Shown: positions 43,009 through 50,108 of the stretch, piece by piece
Position numbering within the stretch: the stretch's first letter is position 1
How the letters are laid out: every line of letters starts with the position of its first letter
From: UBA5972 sp964567685
GTDB taxonomy: Bacteria > Pseudomonadota > Alphaproteobacteria > Rhodobacterales > Rhodobacteraceae
DNA length: 64,000 nucleotides
NCBI GenBank assembly: GCA_964567685.1
Contig: CAZMNO010000015.1
Coordinates: 6,460 to 70,459, forward strand
Reading direction: 5' to 3'
Made by a program: the position numbers and the translations under genes
Notes under the pieces: generated by a model
Told to the model about the DNA's origin: nothing
Database searches by the model: none
The model's input: the letters and a program-made list of their open reading frames with translations, nothing else

Positions 43009-44205
43009 ATGGCCCATCTCAACACAATTCCATCGCGCACCCGCGAGTCGGTCGTAAACCTGGACTGTCCTGTTTTTGAAACAACACCCTTCGTTACCGG
43101 CCCAGCACTGTCTGAGAGGCGTGTTGCGGTCATTTCAAGTGCAGGGATTCACCTGCGCGATGATCGGGTTTTTGAGCTGGGCGCGTCGGATTTTCGGATC
43201 ATACCAAGTGACGCAGACCCATCCGACATCGTGATGAGCCATATTTCCGTCAATTATGACCGATCCGGGTATTATCAGGATATCAACACTATCTTGCCTA
43301 TGGACCGTCTGGCCGAGTGTCAGAAAGAAGGCCTGATCGGCTCGGTCGCACCTCGGTTTTTTGCCTGTATGGGGGCAACTGATCCTGGCGACATGAAGGA
43401 CGCGGCGGCGCAGATCGCTGGTATGCTGAAAGCTGATCGGGTTGACGCGGTGCTTCTCGTCCCGGTCTGACCACACTGCACGCGCGCCGTGAGCGCGCTG
43501 GCCCATTTTCTGGAGGACGACGGGCTTTCAACAGTGGTGATCAGCCTTGTTCGCCTTCACAGCGAAAAAATCAGACCGCCGCGCAGCCTGTTTGTGCCCT
43601 TTGAGCTGGGACGCCCGTTAGGGCCTCCTGATGATCCGGGTGGGCAGAAAAAAGTGTTGTCAGAAGCACTTGCATTGCTGACGCATAACGGCCCCGGGCC
43701 GCTGCTGAAGGATTTCCCCGATCCGGACCGTCTGGATCACACCACAGGCTGGCAACCACCGGTCGCATCCGGCGACGCGCCACCCTTGACGATCAGCGGT
43801 GCTGCGCTGAAAACGGAATTTGCACTGCTTGAACCAGGTTACCTGCGCTTTTCGGCTGAAAGGAACCGGACAAGCTTCGGCGTCAGCGGTTTCTCCCGAT
43901 CCGAGGTCATCGCCCATTTCGCCAGGCTGCTTGACGGGGTGCCCACCGGCGCGCCGCGCCTTTTTGGAAAACAACTGAAATTTATCTTTGATGACCTCAA
44001 GATCCTCTATTTCGAAAGCGCCTGTGCAGGGACCACCGCTGTTCCAAGCGACGTTCTGAATACCTGGTTCTGGCGCAATACGGTTGCAGGCCAGGGGCTT
44101 TACCATTTGCGGCAGGAGTTCACGAACGGTCAGGACAAAGGGCGAAAACTCATCACGGGATTTATGGTTCCCGGGGAATGGGTCGACAAGCTCGGGCAGG
44201 AGTAA
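43009..44205 (+). CDS. PrdB/GrdB-family selenoprotein with in-frame UGA (Sec) at codon 154
   Basis: A 399-codon frame (398 residues) interrupted only by TGA at 43468-43470. Residues 1-153 match the glycine/betaine/sarcosine/D-proline reductase selenoprotein B family (RRVAVISSAGIHLRDDRVFE near 36-55; RFFACMG near 120). Around the TGA the protein reads VLLVPV-U-PHCTRAVSALAHFLEDD, giving a U-x-x-C redox motif, and sequence similarity of the family continues after it. The TGA is followed by a stable hairpin. Downstream of about residue 220 a further 180 residues have no counterpart in PrdB that I know and may be a fused domain. In the family, the Sec reacts with a substrate C-N bond or with a disulfide. 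The gene is convergent and adjacent to selD, with no gap. Confidence 0.8.
43468..43498 (+). promoter_or_regulatory. Sec UGA codon and bacterial SECIS-like hairpin in the PrdB-like gene
   Basis: TGA is at 43468-43470. GCGCGC (43482-43487) pairs with GCGCGC (43493-43498) around CGTGA. The loop begins 18 bases after the TGA and its G lies 19 bases after it, within the spacing known for bacterial SECIS elements bound by SelB. The stem is short and GC-rich. Sequence evidence only. Confidence 0.6.
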
Positions 44206-45401
44206 TCAGGCGACTTGGATACCAGGGTCGCCTGTCACAACCTCACCGACAATCGCGGCAGCCGGATAACCCTCTTCATNNNNNNNNNNNNNNNNNNNNN
44301 NNNNNNNNNNNNNNNNNNNNNNNNNNNNNNNNNNNNNNNNNNNNNNNNNNNNNNNNNNNNNNNNNNNNNNNNNNNNNNNGGGTCGCCTGTCACAACCTCA
44401 CCGACAATCGCGGCAGCCGGATAACCCTCTTCATGAAACAGACCCACTATCTTATCCGCCTTTTCGGGTGCCACTGAAACCAGCAACCCGCCGGATGTCT
44501 GGGGGTCGAACAACAGGTTTTCCTGCCAGTCAGCCAGACCCTTGGAAAATGTCACCCGCGTCCCGAAAGCATCGCGGTTTCTTGTGGCCGCACCGGTCTT
44601 TCTGCCCTCTCTGGCAAATGGCAGGGCGGAGGCGAGAACCGGGACTTTGTCCATGTTCAGCTCCGCTTTCAGTCCGGATCCCCGGCAAATCTCCATCAGG
44701 TGCCCCGCTAGGCCAAAGCCGGTGACGTCGGTCATCGCATGTACGCCGGCAATCTCTGCCAGATCGGTCCCGATGCTGTTCAACCTTGTGGTCGAGGCGA
44801 TCATTTCATCGTAAGCCGCCTCTGACAGCAGCCCCTTTTTGAAGGCGGAGCCAAGAATGCCGATCCCCAGTGCCTTGCCCAGGATCAACACGTCACCCGC
44901 CTGCGCCGCACTGTTGCGCTTCACCTTGTCAGGATGCACCAGCCCGACCACCGCCAGCCCGTAGAACGGTTCGGGATTGTCAATCGAATGCCCGCCACCG
45001 ACGATCACACCGGCTTTTGCTGCAATATCCGCGCCACCTTCCAGCACGCGCGCGATCACCTCGGGCGGGATCCTGTCGGTGGGCATTCCGGTCACCGCCA
45101 ATGCAAACAGTGGCCGCGCCCCGACAGCGTAAACATCAGAAAGTGCGTTTGCCGCCGCGATGGCACCAAAGTCAAAAGGATCATCCACCACCGGCATGAA
45201 AAAGTCGGTGGTTGCAACAATGGCCTTGTCATCGTCCAGACGATAGACAATCGCATCATCGCGTGTTTCCAACCCAACCAGCATGGCCGGGTCGGCTATC
45301 TGCCGGGGCAGAGAACTGAGGATCTCCTCCAGCACCGCTGGAGCAATCTTGCAGCCTCAGCCGCCGCCGTGGGCGAGCGCGGTCAAGCGGATAACGTCCA
45401 T
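44206..45401 (-). CDS. selD: Selenophosphate synthetase, selenocysteine-containing; interrupted by an assembly artefact
   Basis: The real start is ATG at 45401 with GAAAGGAGG nine bases upstream. Codons 1-22 read MDVIRLTALAHGGG-U-GCKIAPA, with TGA at 45357-45359 as codon 15 at the catalytic site where other SelDs have Cys or Sec, followed by the catalytic Lys18. ATP and metal sites follow: VATTDFFMPVVDDPFDFG, NALSDVYAVGARPLFALAVTG, GGGHSIDNPEPFYGL and TDVTGFGLAGHLMEICRG, ending near DPQTSGGLL. The window has 100 Ns flanked by an identical 55-base repeat within the last codons. Removing 155 bases gives 346 residues, ending GDPGIQVA with its TGA stop directly against the stop of the convergent selenoprotein gene. 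It makes selenophosphate for Sec-tRNA and for MnmH. Confidence 0.9.
44225..44434. other. Assembly gap artefact: 100 Ns between identical 55-base copies
   Basis: Positions 44225-44279 and 44380-44434 are identical 55-base sequences on either side of exactly 100 Ns (44280-44379). A fixed 100-N run marks a gap of unknown size, and overlapping contig ends of 55 bases fit a de Bruijn k-mer length of 55. Collapsing to one copy restores an intact selD. Confidence 0.9.
45327..45359 (-). promoter_or_regulatory. Sec UGA codon and SECIS-like hairpin in selD
   Basis: TGA is at 45357-45359 on the minus strand. CTCCAGC pairs perfectly with GCTGGAG (minus-strand 45343-45327) around GGT. The loop Gs lie 21-22 bases after the TGA, in the range known for bacterial SECIS elements. 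The stem has 7 base pairs. Confidence 0.65.
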
Positions 45402-45540
45402 GATCCCTCCTTTCGGTCAATGCCTCTTTGTTAAAAGGGATGCGCGGGGTCCGCCACAAAAATCCACCGCCCTTGCGCTGGATTCACGAATGCCTGAAAG
45501 CAAGCCCATGGTCGGGTCAAAACCGAAAATCTTCTGGGTA

Positions 45541-46698
45541 TCAGCCTTTGCTGAGCAGAATCTCTCGTGGATAGTTGGTAATATAGTCGCTCCCGGTATC
45601 TGTCACCACGACGGAATCCCCGATCCGCCCCGCTGTCGCACCGTCAATCGAAATTCCGCCATCCACCGCAAAGGTCATCCCTGCCTCAAGCACCGTCTTG
45701 TCACCGGTTTTCAACTCCGGCGCTTCCAGATATGCGACGCCAATAGACCGCCCGGTACGATAACCGGTTTCATAGCCGCACTCACGATAAACCTCGTTCG
45801 CTGCCTCGGCGACATCTTCGGCCAGCACGCCCGGCCTGATTGCGGCAATCGCCGCCTGTTGCGCCGCAATCGCCGCTTCTTGCACATCACGCGCCTGATC
45901 GGTGACATCGCCGATATGGAACATACGATCAAAGCCAAGTTTGTATTGCTTGAACTGCGCCATGTTGCAAAAGCAGAAATAGACCGGGTCGAATTTCTCG
46001 TAGGCTTTCACATTGGCGCGGCGGTGTACCATCGAGGTCTCCTTGCCGCTTTGCAGGATCTGTAGATTGTGGATCATCGGCGAAACAAACCGATCCCAGC
46101 CCCGATCCGTCAGGAAACCCGCCGCCTTGCGGCTGCCGGCGTTGATCACGGCAAGAGCACTTTCATATTCCTGCGCCCCTTCGCGCAACGAGTCATGCGC
46201 AGCCGCCATCATCGCCCCGGCGACTTCCCCGGCCTGTTTCATCACCCCGATCTCGAACTCAGTCTTGACGACGCGCATTGCCCCAAGCACCGGGGAAATA
46301 TCGGCAAGTTTGGCCTGCGGATAAGCCTCATCCAGAAAATTGCGTACAATGGCCGGAATGTGGTTCCGCTCGATCCAGATCTCTGCTGTGCTTTCACCCA
46401 GAACCTCGCCCAGGGCCCGTGCCCAGCTGCGCTGGCCCATATCCTCCCAGACCCGCACATCCTCAACCCAGGTCATTGCGCTGACCATTTCGCTTTCCAT
46501 CAGCGGTGTGATCACCACCGGCGCGTCATCGGCATCGACAACCAGCATGGTCGGCCGGCCAAACTCGATCCCCAGATATCCCCAGAACCCGGCGAGATAG
46601 GCAATGGAGCTTTCATCGGTAAACACCGCCTTCTGAATGCCAAGTTCCTGCATGCGCAGCTGCAGATCGCGCGTTCTCTGTTTCGCTTCCTTTAGCAT
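45541..46698 (-). CDS. M24-fold (pita-bread) protein lacking most metal ligands
   Basis: A 385-residue protein of the creatinase/aminopeptidase P fold: an N-terminal creatinase-N domain to about residue 150, then a C-terminal catalytic domain. Comparison with Xaa-Pro peptidases shows that the metal positions are mostly changed: the D-x10-D pair is not present in VYFCFCNMAQFKQYKLGFDR, the His of HGxG is Arg in YRTGRSIG, and the last Glu ligands are Asp or Gly in FAVDGG and GRIGDS. It may be a metal-free hydrolase like creatinase or related to ectoine-hydrolase-type proteins. The divergent neighbour is an Asp/Glu racemase-like gene, as in ectoine utilisation clusters, but EutB, EutC and EutE partners are not seen here. 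Confidence 0.7.
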   Translation of the reverse strand: MLKEAKQRTRDLQLRMQELGIQKAVFTDESSIAYLAGFWGYLGIEFGRPTMLVVDADDAPVVITPLMESEMVSAMTWVEDVRVWEDMGQRSWARALGEVLGESTAEIWIERNHIPAIVRNFLDEAYPQAKLADISPVLGAMRVVKTEFEIGVMKQAGEVAGAMMAAAHDSLREGAQEYESALAVINAGSRKAAGFLTDRGWDRFVSPMIHNLQILQSGKETSMVHRRANVKAYEKFDPVYFCFCNMAQFKQYKLGFDRMFHIGDVTDQARDVQEAAIAAQQAAIAAIRPGVLAEDVAEAANEVYRECGYETGYRTGRSIGVAYLEAPELKTGDKTVLEAGMTFAVDGGISIDGATAGRIGDSVVVTDTGSDYITNYPREILLSKG

Positions 46699-46730
46699 GT
46701 GGTCTCCAACTCACCTTCCCAAGAAAATTC

Positions 46731-46745
46731 TTGACCTGTATACAG
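46731..46745. promoter_or_regulatory. CTGTATACAG operator between divergent M24 and racemase-like genes
   Basis: CTGTATACAG (46736-46745) is the same palindrome as at 20269 and 21869. On the plus strand a TTGACC -35-like element at 46731-46736 leads into it, with an AT-rich -10 region about 17 bases downstream. It lies 38 bases upstream of the M24 start and 57 bases from the racemase-like start, so one bound protein could control both. Confidence 0.65.
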
Positions 46746-46801
46746 CTTACTTGTCAATATTAAATATACGCCGTTTCAACAGCGATTTAGGGGGAATGTG
46801 T

Positions 46802-47560
46802 ATGCAGGTAGCCGGATCTCATCCCAGGGCGCTGGAGCTTGATGCCGGTCGGCATTCGCGGGCAAAGATCGGTTTTGTCCTGCTTGCAACCGAACAGACG
46901 ATTGAGGACGACATGTTCCGGCTGCGCCCTTCAGGCGTCGGACTTCACTTCACCCGTGCAGCCAACCCTGACAGTATCACAATCGCTTCGCTGAGTGCGC
47001 AAGCCGATGATCTGGCCCGTGCAGCGGCAACGCTTCTGCCAGATGGCAGCCTTGATGTGATCTGCTATGGCTGCACCTCGGGAAGTCTGGTCATCGGTGA
47101 GGAGAAGGTGTTCGCCGAACTCAACAAAGGCGCGCCCACAGCGACACCGACCACCCTGATCACCGGCGTCATCCGCGCGCTGAAAGCGGTCAAAGCCCGG
47201 CGCATCGTCGTCGCCACGCCCTATCTGGACGAAATCAACGAACTGGAGGCCGACTATCTGCGCGCCGCCGGATTTGACGTGCTCGCGATCAAGGGTCTCA
47301 ACCTTGAAAAAGACAGCGATATGATCCGCGTGCCCCCCGGTTTCATTGCTGAATTTGCCGCTTCACTTGACCGGTCCGATGCAGACGCCGTGTTCATCTC
47401 ATGTGGCGCATTGCGCACATTGGATATCGTCGGAGAACTTGAAATCCGGCTGGGCAAACCGGTCATCTGCTCCAATCAGGCAATGGGCTGGGACGTTCTG
47501 CGCCTGGCAGGAATTCCCGACCGGATAGAGGGTTACGGTACCTTGCTGGAGGCGCACTGA
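46802..47560 (+). CDS. Asp/Glu racemase-like (maleate isomerase/EutA type) protein
   Basis: A 252-residue protein. VICYGCTSGSLVIGEE near residues 80-95 holds the first catalytic-type cysteine and DAVFISCGALRTLDIVGE near 185-202 the second, both in the positions used by maleate cis-trans isomerases. The C-terminal GKPVICSNQAMGWDVLRLAG is the family's closing motif. The start at 46802 has AGGGGGA six bases upstream; ATG at 46796 is an alternative and a longer frame to 46637 overlaps the divergent gene. EutA-type proteins of ectoine use belong here. Four bases separate its stop from the regulator gene. Confidence 0.75.
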   Translation: MQVAGSHPRALELDAGRHSRAKIGFVLLATEQTIEDDMFRLRPSGVGLHFTRAANPDSITIASLSAQADDLARAAATLLPDGSLDVICYGCTSGSLVIGEEKVFAELNKGAPTATPTTLITGVIRALKAVKARRIVVATPYLDEINELEADYLRAAGFDVLAIKGLNLEKDSDMIRVPPGFIAEFAASLDRSDADAVFISCGALRTLDIVGELEIRLGKPVICSNQAMGWDVLRLAGIPDRIEGYGTLLEAH

Positions 47561-47564
47561 CATC

Positions 47565-48257
47565 ATGCCCGCTCCAACTCCGAGCAGCGATGCGAATGCC
47601 GTCACAAATGGCCGGCGCCGCACAAATGTCGAAGACATCCAGCAGGAAATCCTCCAGCGTATCTGCTTTCTCGACTACCAGCCGGGCGAACAGTTGAAAG
47701 AGGCCGAACTGGCGGCGGAATTCGGTGTCAGCCGCACACCGGTCAGAGACGCGCTCAGCCGCATCAACCATCTGGGTCTGGTGGAAACGCGCAATGGTGT
47801 CGGAACCGTTGTCGTTGAGTTGACACAAGAAAGCGTCAAACAGGTCTATGAAATGCGCCTGCATCTCGCCACCCTCATTGGTACAATGACCCCTCTGACC
47901 ATAGAAGTCCACCACATCAGGCGTGCGCAACACCTCCTCAAACGCGCCCATTGCCTGACCGGTGATTTCGACAGCCGCGACTATGTTCGCCTCAACCACA
48001 ATCTCAATGACCTGATCGCCGATCTGATCGGCAACGCGGTTCTGCGCTCGTTCTGGAGCCAGACCTATTACCAGACCGCAAGCACCTGGCACCGTGTCGC
48101 CAAACGACTTGGTGCCGGTGTTGCCCGATCACTTGTCGATGAACTGACCGATCTGAATACGGCACTTGCTGAGAAAGACCTGACCGCGCTGGGCTATGTT
48201 CAAAGGATACATATCGGCTATGGCTATCAGCGCGTGCTGAAAGTGCTGTATCAGTAG
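47565..48257 (+). CDS. GntR-family regulator with FCD domain
   Basis: A 230-residue regulator. EDIQQEILQRICFLDYQPGE begins the winged helix, KEAELAAEFGVSRTPVRDALSRI near residues 45-67 is the recognition region, and the C-terminal half (from about 90) is an all-helical FCD ligand domain with the metal-type His positions partly visible (RLNHNLNDLIADL). FadR/FCD regulators typically bind palindromes such as T-G-T-A-T-A-C-A, so this gene is the natural candidate to bind the CTGTATACAG sites at 20269, 21869 and 46736. It is co-transcribed with the racemase-like gene. Confidence 0.85.
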   Translation: MPAPTPSSDANAVTNGRRRTNVEDIQQEILQRICFLDYQPGEQLKEAELAAEFGVSRTPVRDALSRINHLGLVETRNGVGTVVVELTQESVKQVYEMRLHLATLIGTMTPLTIEVHHIRRAQHLLKRAHCLTGDFDSRDYVRLNHNLNDLIADLIGNAVLRSFWSQTYYQTASTWHRVAKRLGAGVARSLVDELTDLNTALAEKDLTALGYVQRIHIGYGYQRVLKVLYQ

Positions 48258-48290
48258 CTCAGGCGCTAAAGATGTGCCTTTCTGCGCCGC

Positions 48291-50108
48291 TCACTCCACC
48301 GCTGAAAAGAATGCCCGCACATTGCCTTGCAGCTCAACCTGAAGCTTGAACTGATCCGGCCCTTCCAGAATCTGATACATCACAATCTCCTTGGATCCGG
48401 ATTGCGGCACCTGCAGGCTCATCATCGCTTTCATGATCGCCGAAAGCTTGCCGGCAAAGCTGTTTGCGGGATATTCCCGCGTGTTGAGATTGGTGAAAAC
48501 ACGCGCAACCGTCGCCCCGGTGGCAAGACCGCCAACAGCAGAGCCGACAACCAGTTCCTCTTTGTAATCGCACCACCAGCCCGAAGGCGTATTGATCAGC
48601 CCGCCTTTTTCCACCCGCCCGGTTTTCCAGGTGTATTTCACCCGTCCCTCAATCTCTTCATATTCCGCCGTGGCCGTATTCATCAAACGCTGGAACTTGA
48701 CGAACCCCTTGAACCGGCAGGATTTATTGACCCATTTATAAGCAAACGCCGATGTATCGCCAGGGAAATGGCTGGGCGGAAACTCCAGCCACCAGCCCTT
48801 GGATTTGACCAGCATCCCGCCATTGGTGCCAAATTCCAGCGTCAGCTTGCCAAGCGCGGGAACTATCAGGGTCTGGCTGACCTGCATCTCATCCAGCTGC
48901 CACTTCTTGGCAAGGCCACCGGCGATAAGGGTGCCCTCCATATCCTTGTTCATCGAGGTGTTTGCCATCAGAAGAACGATTTTCTGCACATCGTCCATGT
49001 CTTCGTCCTTGCACGGCCCCGCGGGCTGGTTGCAGACAAGGCGGAAGCGCTCGCCGGACCATTCCTCGTAGGTATAGGTCTCGCCACCCTTCTTTTTCAG
49101 AAAGGCATGCACGACAAATTCAGGGTCGTCGCCAAGATCGCCGAAATGCACATGGAACCATTCTAGCCCGGAGTCGATATTGAGCATGGCATGCTGCCAG
49201 GAGAGCTGAGGCAGAACGATCTCGGTCTTGGCCACGCCAATCTCCGGAACCTCGTAAATCTTGTCCTCAGCACCGAAGGCCGGGGTTAGATTCTCGCCGC
49301 TATCAGACAGAAGCGGTGAACCGTCGATCATGATAGGCGCCACCGGATCGCGGTTGAACATGCGCTTGGTGAACTCGGCCCATTGCATATCCAGACCCAT
49401 CTGGCTTGCCACCGACGCGCCGTCCTTGCTCGCAGCATAAGCCGCCATCATTTCGCGAAAGCTGCCGGGGTTTTGCTGCCAGAGATAATAGACGAACAAG
49501 GCCGCGAAATGCTGAGCATCGAGCAACCCAACCTCCTGATGGTGGGCCGAGCTGAACAGATAGGCCTCAAAGCGAGAGCGTTTGTGGGTGTTTGGCGTGT
49601 TGAAATAATACTCCGCCACCTCAGCCGCCCCTTCGACCAGCCACATATCCTGCGCTGACAGACTGCCGAAATCCACCACGCCAGACCGATATGACAGGTG
49701 GTGGAACAACTCGTGCACGATATTGGTTTTAAGATCATCAAGGCTTGAAATGATGTCCGGGTCGATGATGATGGTGAAATTGGCATCGTTATTGGTCATC
49801 GCCAGCGGCTCTTCTTCACCGCTCAGCAGGTTGAGCGTCTGATAAAGCGTCAGCTCGGCATCGTTCATCAGCTGGATCGGCACCTTTTGCGGTTCAGGGT
49901 TCATTCCGCCGCCGATCTGGCTGAAGAAAATGAACATCTCGCCATAGATCTGGTCGACAAAATCCGCGATCGTCAGGGCGAAAGTCGCGTTTTCCGGTTC
50001 AAAGGTGATGATCGCGTGATTGGTTTCAAGCACATCGGCAGCCAAAGGCGCGCTGCTCAAAAGAAACGCGGCAAGGCTGGCTTTAAGGCGTTTGACAAGC
50101 GCATACAT
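48291..50108 (-). CDS. Exported zinc metallopeptidase-like protein of unknown role
   Basis: A 605-residue protein with an N-terminal signal peptide (cleavage near residue 24, AAD). His132-Glu133 and His136 form HELFHH near residues 132-137, and WLVEGAAEVAEYYF near 156-169 supplies a glutamate as third ligand, a gluzincin pattern. The remaining 400 residues show no family I recognise and contain several Cys pairs. The gene overlaps the next one by one codon (ATGA) and is the last of a three-gene exported set. It may cleave or process a partner protein in the periplasm. Confidence 0.6.
   Translation of the reverse strand: MYALVKRLKASLAAFLLSSAPLAADVLETNHAIITFEPENATFALTIADFVDQIYGEMFIFFSQIGGGMNPEPQKVPIQLMNDAELTLYQTLNLLSGEEEPLAMTNNDANFTIIIDPDIISSLDDLKTNIVHELFHHLSYRSGVVDFGSLSAQDMWLVEGAAEVAEYYFNTPNTHKRSRFEAYLFSSAHHQEVGLLDAQHFAALFVYYLWQQNPGSFREMMAAYAASKDGASVASQMGLDMQWAEFTKRMFNRDPVAPIMIDGSPLLSDSGENLTPAFGAEDKIYEVPEIGVAKTEIVLPQLSWQHAMLNIDSGLEWFHVHFGDLGDDPEFVVHAFLKKKGGETYTYEEWSGERFRLVCNQPAGPCKDEDMDDVQKIVLLMANTSMNKDMEGTLIAGGLAKKWQLDEMQVSQTLIVPALGKLTLEFGTNGGMLVKSKGWWLEFPPSHFPGDTSAFAYKWVNKSCRFKGFVKFQRLMNTATAEYEEIEGRVKYTWKTGRVEKGGLINTPSGWWCDYKEELVVGSAVGGLATGATVARVFTNLNTREYPANSFAGKLSAIMKAMMSLQVPQSGSKEIVMYQILEGPDQFKLQVELQGNVRAFFSAVE

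Noticed and set aside
43468..43470. TGA as a true stop or a nonsense mutation, making 43009-43470 and 43489-44205 separate or broken genes
   Set aside because: The frame and family similarity continue across the TGA, it sits at a U-x-x-C motif with a downstream hairpin, and the locus holds mnmH and selD; selenocysteine explains all this better.
44225..44434. A tandem 55-base repeat with unknown sequence between the copies
   Set aside because: Exactly 100 Ns and identical ends fit an unmerged contig overlap, and collapse restores the selD frame.
44235..45335. selD as a GTG-started gene from 45335
   Set aside because: This start removes the catalytic Cys/Lys region. The upstream ATG at 45401 with a strong ribosome binding site restores it when the TGA is read as Sec.
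45541..46698. DddP-type DMSP lyase or Xaa-Pro dipeptidase
   Set aside because: The metal ligands needed by those enzymes are largely absent, so only the fold is assigned.
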